Positions 1 through 10,365 of a stretch of DNA of 64,000 nucleotides are shown in pieces. The notes beneath the pieces were generated by a model. That model was given only the letters and a program-made list of their open reading frames with translations, made no database searches and was not told the origin of the DNA. Position numbers and translations under genes: made by a program. Each line of letters begins with the position of its first letter. Position 1 is the first letter of the stretch. Origin of the DNA: Branchiostoma belcheri (Eukaryota > Chordata > Leptocardii > Amphioxiformes > Branchiostomatidae); the NCBI RefSeq assembly GCF_001625305.1, contig NW_017804598.1, forward strand, positions 1,199,267-1,263,266. Direction: 5' to 3'.

Positions 1-425
1 CTGTAGTAGTCTTCTTGCGAATGTCTGACAAAGGTGTTCACGTCTTTGCTGTAGTGTCATGAGGCATAGCGTGTTACAAGCGTCAGTATAGGTTGTGTAG
101 TCAGGCCCAAGGATGATTCGAAAAGCCCTTCGCTGTATTCTTTCCAGTTGACGTCTTTGGGACTGTGTAATGGCTGGTTGCCAAACTGGGACAGCGTACT
201 CACAAGTGGGTCGGACAAAACTTGTATATATGGTGACAAGATCTTCTCTAGTAACTCCGAAAGATTTGAGTCTTCTCAAGAAGAAAAGCCTCTGGCTTCC
301 TTTCTTGGCCATGTGGTCCACCTGGGTGTTTCATTTTAGGTCAGCTTGTATATGGAGCCCCAGGAGTTTAGCTACTTGAACTTGTACTAGGGGGTAGTTG
401 TCAATTTTAAGGTCCCATTCGTGAG
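1..425 (-). mobile_element. Non-LTR retrotransposon relic, C-terminal end of reverse transcriptase (CR1/L2-like)
   Basis: Read on the minus strand, this stretch gives one frame of about 140 codons typical of the thumb and post-RT region of CR1/L2-type LINEs. Recognisable blocks in order are LLGLHIQADLK, FFLRRLKSFGV, YTSFVRPTCEYAVPVWQP, RRQLERIQRRAFRIILG and LCLMTLQQRREHLCQTFARR. The tryptophan codon expected after QADLK is TGA, so the frame is broken. The similarity stops abruptly near 425-430, so the upstream part is missing. The copy also runs off the window at base 1. This is a dead fragment; the exact clade cannot be fixed without alignment. Confidence 0.85.
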
Positions 426-2389
426 TTTTTGTTAACTATAGCCGCCTATGGCAAAATACGTAACTTTACATAGGCCAAAACCCAATAATTTGAATGACAG
501 CCATCTAGTCTATCCAATCAATTTTGAGCACAATGGCCGTACATTACGTCAAAAAATTCCCAACCAGATCTAACCCAACAATCTCTTTTTATTTATTTAT
601 AAACTGCACTTGGCCACTCTCCGCCAGAGGTCCTCCAGCGCTGCTACCTCCTGACCGCATTACCCATCACAACAGCGTGTAAACATCCGACCTGTCGCGC
701 GGATGTCAACACTTACCCACTAATTTTAGCACATACAAACAACCTCTCATATCACAAGCGGTTTACGCCAACTGACTTAGCTAAAATGCAATTTCTGGCG
801 GATATAAACACACATCCATACACGCATTTAATTTTTAGTACGATCTACTTGAGAGTACCCACGCGGAAGAATACCGGAATGAGACCTTTAGTGAGGGTAG
901 TGGTGGCACAGTTTTTGAGAAGTGCAGAAACATCACCTTGCATTTGCGAGGGTAGGTAGGTAGGTAGTTCGGTAGGTAGGTAGGTAGTTCGGTAGGTAGG
1001 TGGGCAAGGCGTGGGGAGGGCGCTGTTGACGCCTGCATGACCCTCAAAAGGTTAAAGGTCATGGGGCATAGAGAAGTCATAAAGAAGTGAAATTTTGTTT
1101 TGGGTGTAACTATTGTTCTTTTGTTAGTATATTGATGACGAAATTGTTTACAAGGTAAGTGGGGATTAGAAAAGGATGAGAAGGAACCCTGTAAAAGGTA
1201 AAGCACACACAAAAAACATATTGTAAGTTACACTACAATGACTATGTACAACGCAAACCTGTCTATATTAGCAACCGCTAATATTACTATCTAGTTAAAG
1301 TGTAACGTTGTCTATCTTATATTGTACGGCGTTTTATAATGTTGCGGAGGGATACAACGCATATAATGTGATTAGCGGAAGCTACGTGGCCCTACAACAG
1401 TGGACTACAGGGTATTACCTGGGATAACTCAAAGGGAAATTTGGTGCTGGGAAACATTTCACCTGCTGAGAACCTAGGCTAGGGGATTTAAAAAGTACTA
1501 GTTGAAAGGAACAAAATTCTCAGTCCTGTCAATGCAGAAAAGCTGGAGAAAGTTTTAGAGCAAATTACGTAATTAAAGTAACTTTTCTGTTAATATTATT
1601 ATTAAAGCATTGGGACATCACCTGAGATAACGTTATACTTGGGACTAAATATAGAAATATAGATCAAGTACACTTTTGATCACGCTTTTCAAGTTCCATA
1701 CTTTTGCTCAGCCTCAGACTTTCCCCAATTCTCCGATTTTTAAATCAAAACTGTAATGCTTTTCCAAAGGTTTTAACTTGCACCTTGTTAAAAACAATAA
1801 TCCTTCTTGAACTTTTATACATTCAATTAAGGTTAAGTAGCCAGGCATGTACATTGAAGGAAAACATATAATAACAAATGATAAATAAACATATTTTAAT
1901 GAAACCTGATGATCTGTGTATCAAACATCATCTTTAAAATTTATAGAAAAAAATCACCTATTGAATCTTATTAACTTGAATATCTTCAATATTTTAGAGC
2001 AAACATCAAGGAAATTTGGGTAATCAGTTTTGCCTCTTCAGAATTGTACCATCATTGAAACAAAGTTATTGAAAAGTCTAACCTTGTATTAAAAGAGATA
2101 TACATCATGTATTGTAAACAGATGTTTGTATGTAAAATGACAAAAGAAATTATTTCCCACTAGAAAGATATCATTTGCAAAACATAATACATAATGTTTA
2201 CTTTCACATGGTCTAGCCAATTAACTACTGTTCTGTTTATTCTTACTTAAGACATTCATATACTGTACATGTATACGGTGACCAGCCCACCGACTCCATC
2301 CTGCTACTTGTTGTATAATGTAATGCAACTCCACAGGGTGTCTGCTATAGTACCAGTTACCATAGTGACAGCCCTCTGGTCCAGGTCAT
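426..2389. other. Non-genic stretch downstream of TEDC1
   Basis: No coding frame with splice signals is visible here. It contains the GGTA array (951-1001) and AT-rich sequence from about 1500 to 2300. The 3' untranslated region of the minus-strand TEDC1 gene should lie in the right-hand end. A second possible polyadenylation hexamer (AATAAA on minus) is at 2236-2241. Confidence 0.5.
951..1001. repeat. (GGTA)n microsatellite with GTTC interruptions
   Basis: Three blocks of GGTA tetramers are separated by two identical GTTC interruptions, so the array has a higher-order period of about 20 bases. Confidence 0.95.
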
Positions 2390-2395
2390 TTTAAT
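2390..2395 (-). promoter_or_regulatory. Candidate polyadenylation signal for TEDC1
   Basis: The forward bases TTTAAT read ATTAAA on the minus strand, about 125 bases past the TEDC1 stop codon. ATTAAA is the commonest variant of AATAAA. An alternative AATAAA lies at 2236-2241. The choice between them is inference. Confidence 0.4.
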
Positions 2396-2520
2396 ACCTG
2401 TTTGAAGTGGAAAAAGAAGAAGAAACAGTACAAAACAAATTTCCCTTCTGTGAAGATGAAATTGAACATAATAACAATCGTTTACTTCCTTATATAAATT
2501 AATGATTCCATAACTGAAAG

Positions 2521-2871
2521 CTAGAATTTTACAACCATTGGAGGAATACATATAACTTCGTCAAGTGATCTTGTCAGCTTAGCTAACTCTTCTTTATGTC
2601 TGTCCCTCACACGTTCCAGCTCCCACGTGTATCCATCCACCACCTCACTCCATCTCCTTATACACTCCTCCACTTCTACTGTCTTTTCTTCTGGAACAGC
2701 TGGCTTTTTGCCTCTCTTCTCTTTGGGTTCTTTTTGAGCCAGGATGAGCTGTGTGGGGACTGGGTGTTTACTTCTGCATCTGTACTCCATGGAGTGCATC
2801 AGGTTAGCCTCTGTGGCCAGTCTTTGGTCTTCGGGAACTTCCAGAGAGGTGTGGCTAGAATTTTGCCTCCT
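2521..2871 (-). CDS. TEDC1: TEDC1 exon 9 (terminal)
   Basis: A strong acceptor (long T-run, TTTTCAG) opens 116 codons to TAG at 2521-2523. The exon has a lysine-rich basic patch (KEPKEKRGKKP) followed by a long amphipathic helix (ECIRRWSEVVDGYTWELERV) up to the C-terminus. The helix could be an assembly surface; that is inference. Confidence 0.82.
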   Translation of the reverse strand, partial: RRQNSSHTSLEVPEDQRLATEANLMHSMEYRCRSKHPVPTQLILAQKEPKEKRGKKPAVPEEKTVEVEECIRRWSEVVDGYTWELERVRDRHKEELAKLTRSLDEVICIPPMVVKF

Positions 2872-5800
2872 CTGAAAAGAATAAAAAAAAATATAGGAAT
2901 TAAACAACTGTGCTACATACATGTTTCGGGACAGGGATATGATCATCATATGTAGCATTACTTACACTAGCATTATCTGACAAGGACTCCCCAAGGAATC
3001 ATTGAAAATTGCCAACAGGCATGTATTTCCTGGTAAAAACTAAACTAAACTAAACTAAACTAAACTAAACTAAACTAAACTAAACTAAACTAAACTAAAC
3101 TAAACTAAACTAAACTAAACTAAACTAAACTAAACTAAACTAAACTAAACTAAACTAAACTAAAAATACTACAAGGACATCATACTGCAAACAACAAACC
3201 TTTTCTTTCCATGTTTTGTTTGTAGTACAAAGATGGTCCTCAACATCCTCCAACTGTGACAGAAGGTCCAGGGACAGGGTATCAAGGGTTTGTGTCAGGT
3301 CATGGAGTGATGACCCTTCGGTGACTTCACTGACCTGGGCATGGTGGCCACTGGACAACTTTGAATCAAGGACACTTTCCTGAGTTGGTGCAAGAAACAC
3401 AGGTCAGTCATCATAAAGAGTGCAATGTCGGTAGAATGTATACATATATACTGTGCCTGCGTGAAACTTGTGTACAGTAATGTATTGTGCATAGCACTGC
3501 GGCAGAGCATATTTATGTATTTAAGGATGACATCCTGTTTATAGTTTTCAAATATTGCATCAGAAAAGATATCATCTGAAATGTTGACCAAACATCCAAT
3601 GAAAATTGTGAAAATCTAGGTTACGCACAGGTGCAGTATGTTTTGCTGACATGCCGATAAGTGACGATATACATAACAGGGTACAGAGGCCTCAGGAAAT
3701 CTACTCCAGTTTCAAACTGCGAAGAGGGGGAATGCAAGCTTAGTCATGTTTGTGACCACACTTTTGCTCTAGCAGCGCCACCTAGCAGTGATGGGAAGTA
3801 GTACAGTCAGTATTGCCATTAGGAAGCTTAGAGAATAACTTAAAAAAAGATTAACAGATAAATTCCTCTGGTTGGTGCAACAAATTCTATGTTACACATT
3901 CATCATAGACTGTTCATTTTTGCCCTGACATTAAAAATGTCCTTTTTTAAATGAGAATTTTACCTTGCTAATTGGTTAATTAGACAGTCCAAATGGCCCA
4001 TGTACAATGTTTGTATAAACGTATGAAAATGAACTCCCACCATCCACTGCCAGAAGATATCCTGGTTTGTTGTCCATCTCAGCAGTGCTTCTTGTCTCCT
4101 CACCTCCTTCTCCAACTCAGACAGGTACTGAGAATAACATAAGTCATCAATAGGTCTTTAACTAGATATGTTGCCAAAGCCTGGACTCTATGCCAGCTAT
4201 AAGGATCTATAAAGGTGTGCACAATGATTATTCTGATAATTTTTAGATCTGATGTCGAAAATTATTAAGGAAGTTTAGAAAGCAGGGGTCTGAATGGACT
4301 TTCAATTCTGTTTTTACTCCTAAGTATGGAGGTTTCATTTTCATTGTGTCTCTGTATTTGCTTGTGTTTCTATTGTCAAGTTCACAGGAAGTTAGGTCAA
4401 AGGTCCCAGAAAGGATCCAGAAAAGGATATATCATTTCCTGTCCTCAATTTCCTGTTATATGCATGTTTGTTGCTTTATGGGAGTCAGTGGGGAAATGCA
4501 TATTACACATAATCAGCAAGAAATAAATTCACAGTAATGAACAAAAACTCTAAAAATATTTCATGGAGAATTTTTGACTTCTTGTTCTGCTTGAGATACC
4601 TTGTCCACATGATTGACATGTCTGAGCAGATAGACGTCCCTGGGACTGAGGTGAGTCCTGCCAGGTACCAGGCTCTGTCCTGACGTGTACCTGTGGATCT
4701 GTAACAAAATTGTAATCCTCATTTAGTCCATACTCTTGCAAAGCATCACAAAAGAATTTGGGGACAGAAGAGAGCAAGACTTGAACATAATCTATGGAGA
4801 ATGAAAAAAAAAGATAACCTCTGGAGAAATTATCATTTTTTTCATCAAGATAATTTGTTTTAGCTTGAATGCTGTTTTGTTTCTTCTTCACCTGCACAAT
4901 GCAGACTCCAGGAAGAAGAGTGTGAAATTTATATCACACTGATGGCAATCCTAATAAAACAAACAAACAAACAAACAAACAAACAAACAAACAAACAAAC
5001 AATCTTGTGTAGTACATGTATTGCCCTTCTGAACTACTGGTATCTCTGGTACAGAAATTCACACAGACCTCATCAATAATTTGCAAACACTTGCATAATT
5101 ACAGTAGCTATTTGTTTTCTAGTAAAACCTTCAGAGATTTCTAACTTTTCCAACCTTGTGAGTCAGCACACTTTTCTCCAGACAGGCTGCATGAAGACTT
5201 CTCAGAGCCAGTCGGAGTTTACCCAGAAGCCAGACTGTCACCCTGTCTGGTTCTGTGAGTCTGGACGGATCAGTTTTCCTATGTGCAGTTTCATCTGTGG
5301 GCACTGACTTGCCTCTAACCACCTGAAGTAAACAATACAGAACATAGACAGATGTTATGTCAGAGTTAAACTTAAAAGCTCCAGTTAGTTGGAGTCAGTG
5401 GGTTTAAGACTGACCTGACTGTCTTCCTCAGCTATCTGACCTAATTGCTCAGGACACATGACTTTATGCATGTATGATGTCAGCAATGGGTCAAAGGTTG
5501 TAGTAAGTCTATGTTGCCCCCCGTCCCGGTTGACCCCCATGTTCCTCTATATAGACAAAGGTTCTATAGTCTCTGTTAGCATCAAGTACAATGTCCAGGT
5601 AAGACATCTTTGGGAGCTGCACTTGGATTGTGTTACTTACTGCTGGGTATGCATCATCACATATCAACCCACGTTAATGTTTCTCACTTTTCTCATGTTG
5701 TTTAGTTTACCATTTTCCTCATGAAAAATAAAAATACAGACATTCTATCTGTGTTACAAAATGTTTTAGAGTCTTTTAAAGCTTTCCTGAATGTCTATAA

Positions 5801-7442
5801 TGTTAAAATTGCTGTTGAATTGTACCTACATTTCTAGGTACTTTTACCTTGTGTGCGTAGACTGTGTTCTCTGCCCAAAGATGTGTGGGAGGTTGGGACA
5901 GTGTATTGATGGTGTCTGTGGCTGCAGTTAGCCAGCCAAACGCCAGGAGGAGCTCTCTGCTGCCGTGGTCCATGGAGGTGGGAAGGGACAGGAACTCTGG
6001 GGACCGGTAACCATGGAGATACAGGCACGTCTTCACTGAAGTCACCACTACAGCTGAGGAGAAACAACAACACAAGTAACCATCTACATTCCAAGGGGAC
6101 CTTTTCTAGCACCATTAATGTAGACTATGATACAATAACACTGACTGCTTTCTTGGAATCTAATATAAAATGATACACATAGATCTAATGATACATATAA
6201 ATCTATCTCTGAATCCAAATGCATAATGGCATTTCCAGAAAATTCATGTATCATCTTAAAGATATGGTCGATACTTCAGATTCAGAATAAGATTATTGTC
6301 ACTTTCTACCTTGGCGTACCTCAACATACAATCTGAGACAATTCAAGATACTAGTAATTGTAAAATAGTGTGTATTCAGTTCATATGGTCGGTCAACATC
6401 TGTCATATGTTTTGTTCAGTGAAAGACTTAGAAACTAAGGGAGGCCAGGTAATTTCATTCTATTGGAATACATGGACTTTCAAATGTATCAAGTATACAA
6501 ACCATCAGTAAGTTGTCTATCTGTGGTCATTTGTTCATATGTTCCTGGATACTTCAGAAGATGGTACATCAGGAACCACAGTGGCCTGGTCTGGGGAGAA
6601 ATTGTGTAGATACTGTTTTTTCTAGTAGCAGTAGTCTTTGAGACCGACTGTCTGCATGTTACACTTATAATAAAAACATCTTCAGTTAACAAGTTACATG
6701 TAGAGCTGTATAAACACACGCATTAAAATTGAAAAAAAAAAATAAACAAAACAAAACAACAATTAAAAAACACAAACAAGATGGAATTAACCTCCTTGAT
6801 GGAACAGATGCAACCACCTGTGCAACAGGCATGGCCTTTGACATGCAACAGGCATGGCCTTTGACATGCAACAGGCATGGCCTTTGACACTAATTAACAC
6901 GGTTAATATTAATTAGCAGAGCATGTCGGGAAAGTTACGTGCATAATAATTAAGCATTGATCAATGCTGAGCGATGAAAGAAGCATTAATTAATGAATAA
7001 TCAGTCAGCCCGCTTGGTTTGAAATCGCCACAGTTCGTTCACAAGAACGAGAAATGGACGTCCTAGCTTCTATCTGGACCCTCATGAAGACTCTTTATGA
7101 GGTAAGAAGTTAACGTTACATAATTCATTTCCTGTATATCCCAATTTATTACTCAATTTTGTATGTGCCGTTGTTATACTACAGGTCTAGCTCCTTGGTC
7201 CAAACAAAAGCTCCTTGGTGTAGCCTTGTTAGTAAAGTATACTACTACAGCTAGCATTGATCACAATTAATCATAACTTGACACACACAAGAGCAATCGA
7301 ATCGGCTTGGCTTCATTCTTACCGCTTCGGGACGGTCGAACTTCGCTTGACGGAAAGTTTCCGCGGAGACCTGGACCTTTTCACCGAGTGTGGCTGTCAG
7401 AAACTGCGCCAGGCTTTGGATACACTCCTTTATCTGGGACAT
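2521..7442 (-). CDS. TEDC1: TEDC1 (tubulin epsilon and delta complex protein 1), nine-exon gene
   Basis: Coding exons on the minus strand are 7323-7442, 6503-6590, 5848-6053, 5415-5546, 5155-5322, 4600-4698, 4041-4127, 3200-3379 and 2521-2871 (stop TAG at 2521-2523). They join without a frame break into about 476 aa. Family landmarks, recalled from vertebrate C14orf80/TEDC1, appear in the right order: FRQAKFDRPEA near residue 30, TRPLWFLMYHLL, GSRELLLAFGWL, LLGKLRL, IHRYTSG, and FWQWM in a short coiled coil. The length is close to the vertebrate protein (somewhat over 420 aa), with the excess in the charged C-terminal exon. TEDC1 binds TEDC2 with delta- and epsilon-tubulin and is needed for stable centriole triplet microtubules. 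Seven of eight introns are phase 0. No break or missing block is seen, so the gene looks intact. Identity rests on motif recall, not on a search. Confidence 0.9.
3041..3160. repeat. (TAAAC)24 pentanucleotide array in TEDC1 intron 8
   Basis: There are 24 uninterrupted perfect TAAAC units between exons 8 and 9. Perfect purity implies recent expansion. Confidence 0.97.
3200..3379 (-). CDS. TEDC1: TEDC1 exon 8
   Basis: This 60-codon exon has acceptor CCAACTCAG and donor AAG|GTTTGT. The sequence is serine/acidic at first, then a probable coiled coil (TLDTLSLDLLSQLEDVEDHL). It is placed by splice sites and phase; I recall no firm family signature in it. Confidence 0.8.
4041..4127 (-). CDS. TEDC1: TEDC1 exon 7
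   Basis: This 29-codon exon starts after TTATTCTCAG with a leucine-heptad helix (YLSELEKEVRRQEALLRW) and ends at FWQWM, a family signature, on ATG|GTGGGA. It is phase 0 on both sides and too short to stand out as an open frame. Confidence 0.87.
4600..4698 (-). CDS. TEDC1: TEDC1 exon 6
   Basis: The acceptor TTTTGTTACAG opens with IHRYTSG, matching the K-IH-x-YT-x-G string at this point in vertebrate TEDC1. The exon continues through a short SPRDVYLLRHVN helix to GTGGACAAG|GTATCT. It has 33 codons and phase 0 on both sides. A longer open frame in another reading frame covers this region but lacks the family match. Confidence 0.86.
4956..5002. repeat. (AAAC)n tetranucleotide array in TEDC1 intron 5
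   Basis: About eleven perfect AAAC units lie between exons 5 and 6. Confidence 0.95.
5155..5322 (-). CDS. TEDC1: TEDC1 exon 5
   Basis: The acceptor TTTACTTCAG opens 56 codons with VTVWLLGKLRLALRSL, the family's W-L-x-GKLR block, and ends LEKSVLTHK at AAG|GTTGGA, phase 0. The linker before the block is rich in threonine, proline and charged residues. Confidence 0.88.
5415..5546 (-). CDS. TEDC1: TEDC1 exon 4 (start side less certain)
   Basis: The 44-codon open frame ends CPEQLGQIAEEDSQ at a CAG|GTCAGT donor, phase 0. The acceptor CTATATAG at 5547-5548 is the one I found that fits the phase 0 left by exon 3, and it has a short pyrimidine run upstream. The downstream half is convincing. The first dozen residues (glycine-rich) are less so and depend on this acceptor choice. 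Confidence 0.65.
5848..6053 (-). CDS. TEDC1: TEDC1 exon 3
   Basis: It follows a TTTCTCCTCAG acceptor and completes the split codon from exon 2. The central conserved string GSRELLLAFGWL is recognisable, preceded by a C-x-x-x-GY segment and a short proline-serine linker. It ends TVYAHK at an AAG|GTAAAA donor, phase 0. Confidence 0.88.
6503..6590 (-). CDS. TEDC1: TEDC1 exon 2
   Basis: The acceptor TTTCTCCCCAG precedes TRPLWFLMYHLLKYPG, which matches the S/T-x-x-LW-x-L block that follows FDRPEA in vertebrate TEDC1. The donor is GATG|GTTTGT, a weak GT site, leaving phase 1. This is the only intron of the gene not in phase 0. Confidence 0.85.
6821..6890. repeat. Triplicated 23-base unit in TEDC1 intron 1
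   Basis: Three near-identical units containing CAACAGGCATGGCCTTTGAC start at about 6822, 6845 and 6868. Confidence 0.9.
6889..7015. promoter_or_regulatory. Candidate cis-regulatory block rich in TAAT motifs
   Basis: Within about 125 bases there are repeated homeodomain-type cores (TAATTA, TTAATTAAT and TAATATTAATTAG), a perfect 14-base palindrome GCATTGATCAATGC near 6955, and AATCAGTCAGCC. The block lies in TEDC1 intron 1 and directly upstream of a plus-strand ATG at 7054. Function is inferred only from motif density. Confidence 0.4.
7054..7101 (+). CDS. Candidate first coding exon on the plus strand (16 codons)
   Basis: An ATG in good context (GAGAAATGG) opens exactly 16 codons, MDVLASIWTLMKTLYE, and ends TATGAG|GTAAGA, a near-consensus donor, in phase 0. 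The upstream sequence is the AT-rich motif block. I do not recognise the peptide and found no second exon, so the rest of the gene would lie beyond a long intron. It overlaps TEDC1 intron 1 in antisense, which is unusual. Chance is a real alternative at this length. Confidence 0.35.
7323..7442 (-). CDS. TEDC1: TEDC1 exon 1 (start codon)
   Basis: The ATG at 7440-7442 sits in an AAAATGT context and opens MSQIKECIQSLAQFL, a helical start resembling the vertebrate N-terminus. The frame is open upstream of this ATG (a TTG lies at 7488-7490) but has no earlier ATG in that stretch. The exon ends FRQAKFDRPEA at a clean GCG|GTAAGA donor, phase 0. FR-x-AKFDRPEA is the most diagnostic string of the family. 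Confidence 0.88.
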
Positions 7443-7559
7443 TTTGGAGTCGGGACAACTCGTCAGTTGCACAATTCGGTCCCTGGACAATCAGGACAAG
7501 TCGGAATTTATATTGTCGCTGTTGTTGTGGACTTTTGCAGACAAAAACGGCACCTAGGT

Positions 7560-7650
7560 TTGTAACACTCCTCTTCCTGCAAAGTTGATTTTGGCGGCCA
7601 TATTTGAAAACAGCTGATTCGCTGCACGGGGTTACGACCCCGTGCGGAAA
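7560..7650 (-). promoter_or_regulatory. Probable TEDC1 promoter region
   Basis: It lies about 120-200 bases before the TEDC1 start codon. It contains an ETS-type CAGGAAGAGG on minus (about 7572-7580) and a perfect inverted repeat GCACGGGGT-TACG-ACCCCGTGC at 7624-7645. The transcription start is not determined. Confidence 0.35.
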
Positions 7651-8636
7651 TGCCACCTGGCGGAATATAGTTAACTTGCAATAGCGTTACCACTGATGAT
7701 GCACCTGTTTTATAATTTTGGCGTGTTCGGTTTTACTTCTGGCGTTGTGAGTAACTCTATACCTCTGACAGTTCAAGTAAAAGGGCAGCTCCACTAAGAA
7801 ATATTTATATCACCAACCATGTAATTTCTAAAAGCCTAGCCAATACTCCTACTATAGGACCTCAATTGAGTAAAGTGTGGAAAGTCGTATAAAGTGCCTT
7901 TCCGAAGAGCAAAACATCGGGTCATGTTATTAAGGGATTTGACCCAAATATATCTATGGTTTCTGAGCCTAACACCTAACCATCTTAATTGACCATGACA
8001 ACTTTATTGCACAACAATACTGTACGCAGGTTACAGGTTTGGTATATCTACTGCACTTTCATAAGGATACTAATATCCTTAATAATACAAGAATGATTGG
8101 GTAGTATGGGATAGGTATGAACTTGGAGGAATTTCTAATGAACATTGGAGGAATTTCTGATATATATACGGTCTTTAATATATATCCCTATGTATAGGTG
8201 TCTACGTGTCCAAAACAACACTTCCTCAACTCGTACACTCTTTACTTTCCCAACGGTTGAAGACCAACTAATTCCAAATACCTGAGTAGGCGCACTTCTT
8301 GAGGGCGTGATGCATTTACTGCGCTACGTGTCCAAACCGGCGTATCCGCACTTTTTGTGCCAACACATACAGACTGATTTAGTGCTTCCGCCGTGTTACT
8401 CGGATATGCTGTATGCCATGTATCTTATGTCTCCACCTCTGTCTCCGGATGGCACGTAATGTATAAACCACCTCTGAGCTGCTACATCCATATGGATACT
8501 TCCTTGTCATTTGCCAGCGGCTAGCGGCTGTACGATACGCTCACAGCTCTTGTGTATGATAAAGATATTTGCTTGCAGCTTGCTATGACTATCTTTCCAG
8601 GGGACCCTTCAAAATTATAGATAGAGGTAGAGGCTG
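7651..8636. other. Non-genic stretch
   Basis: Apparently unique AT-rich sequence. No frame with splice signals or repeat family recognised. Confidence 0.5.
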
Positions 8637-8979
8637 AGGCTGTGTACCTGAACACATTTTAGGTACAGGTACACGGGTTAAGGTACAGGTCTAAACCTGT
8701 ACATGTACTTAAACAGGCTTAGAGTTAGACAACCATCGACTGTCGTTTTAGTGGTAAATTATTGTCACTTTTTGAGGGGCTGTCTTTTTAGTGGTAAATT
8801 GTTGTCATGATCACTGTTTGAGGGGTTGCAAATTCTAAGCTGCAAGAATATTTACAAGTTTTCCTGACTGTGCTGAATTGTTGTCTTGGAACTGTAATTT
8901 CTAGTGTGCACAACGGTCCCGGTGTCCACTAGTGTATTATTTTGTACAGGTATAGGTACGAGTATTAGGTACACAGCCT
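8637..8979. mobile_element. Possible MITE with 13-base terminal inverted repeats
   Basis: The ends AGGCTGTGTACCT (8637-8649) and AGGTACACAGCCT (8967-8979) are perfect inverted repeats 343 bases apart. Just inside, ACAGGTAC-type motifs recur on both sides. No clear target duplication is visible. Similar ACAGGTAC clusters recur at 36450-36515. Confidence 0.5.
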
Positions 8980-10365
8980 TACATATCAGTTCTTTAATTT
9001 GCGGCGCTGCCCGATCGCGATGTTGTGATGAACTGTGGTACCTCCTCTAGACCTGGCAGCGTCCAATTTCAATTTCACAGCCACTCCTGTCCTCTAATTC
9101 CGTGCCATCAACCCACATACTTCACGTTAGCTGAACAGTGTCTTCGGCTTGTGATCAGTGATGAGCTTCAGGTCATTGACCTAGAGGGTACTCAACCCTA
9201 GCTAGCTCTTGATAATGAAATACATCGCGTGATTTAAACCAGTTAGGAATGCGGCCCCCTTTCTGTAAATTTTCGGGGGCCACATGAATGGCATACTTGA
9301 AGGAAACGTCATATTCTGCATCGCAGTTTGAGGCATGCATATAACCCTCGGTGACACACACACACTTCCGCTACTCAATCTTATAACAACCGAAGAGGAC
9401 ATGTACTTGCGTCAATTGGTCCTTGAATGCAAGTAGGAATGTACCGAGTTCAATAAGCTACCCTATGTTCGTCATCATATTTATGGCAAAACACAGTGCA
9501 GTAGCTTGACACGTTTTGTACGTTCAATTTCCTCCTAAAGTATGGTGTTATTCCGCTAGCTACGTCACTACTGCCAATGCACGATGAATTTACCGATAGG
9601 CCAGAATACCCAGTGTGCTATTGCTATATCTCCCTCTAGTCATTCTGGTTTATGAATTTAGAAAGCTCACTTTACACTGTTGCTATGAATGAAGATCAGG
9701 AGAAGCTGGACTGATGCACTGCGTATAGAGGAGAAGCTGGTCCGGAGAATAGACCCTGACTAGAGTCTACAGCTTGCAGATGTGCCCTGTGTAGCAGAGA
9801 CTGTCATTCGTCTATAGGACTGTTCAGTTATAGCCGAAGCTGTAGGGTTGATATCAATTTCCATGGTCAATATTGACTGAAGGAGGCCATATATATGAAT
9901 GAACGTGCTTTCTTTGCATCCACTAGTACACTAACACGAGCAGTGGTTCGGAAAACGTCTGATCTTTTTTGACATTATAAAAGCCCTGAATACTGTACGT
10001 GTATAGTGTTACCCAGTGGCATGTGTCATGTGTTTTAACGGCTGCAATGGTTTGTAACATTCTGGGAATGCTTAATTTTTTAGGAGTGGTTCCTTGTTTA
10101 GTTCCTAGAACGTTTCCTTATGTATATATACGTATTTACTGAGATCTACCACATTTGTGGAAGGATTGTTTGATTTGTTTGTCACAATATCTTAATCAAC
10201 GAAAAGCACAGGTCGCTTTTTATTGAGGTCATGATCAAGAGGGAAGAGGTACGGGTCAGACTGCAGTGTATCAAAAAGATAAGGTTTACATCATTCAAAG
10301 TCTTAATAAATCACATGTGCGGTGACTATTGACTTTTCATGACACATGCACTAGTATGTCAAGCC
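8980..10365. other. Non-genic stretch
   Basis: No convincing coding frame. Sequence of mixed composition with no recognised repeat. Confidence 0.5.

Noticed and set aside
5458..5724. Plus-strand exon ending SIKYNVQ with a CAG|GTAAGA donor
   Set aside because: It is antisense to TEDC1 exon 4 and its flank, and no upstream acceptor or partner exon is seen; most likely chance.
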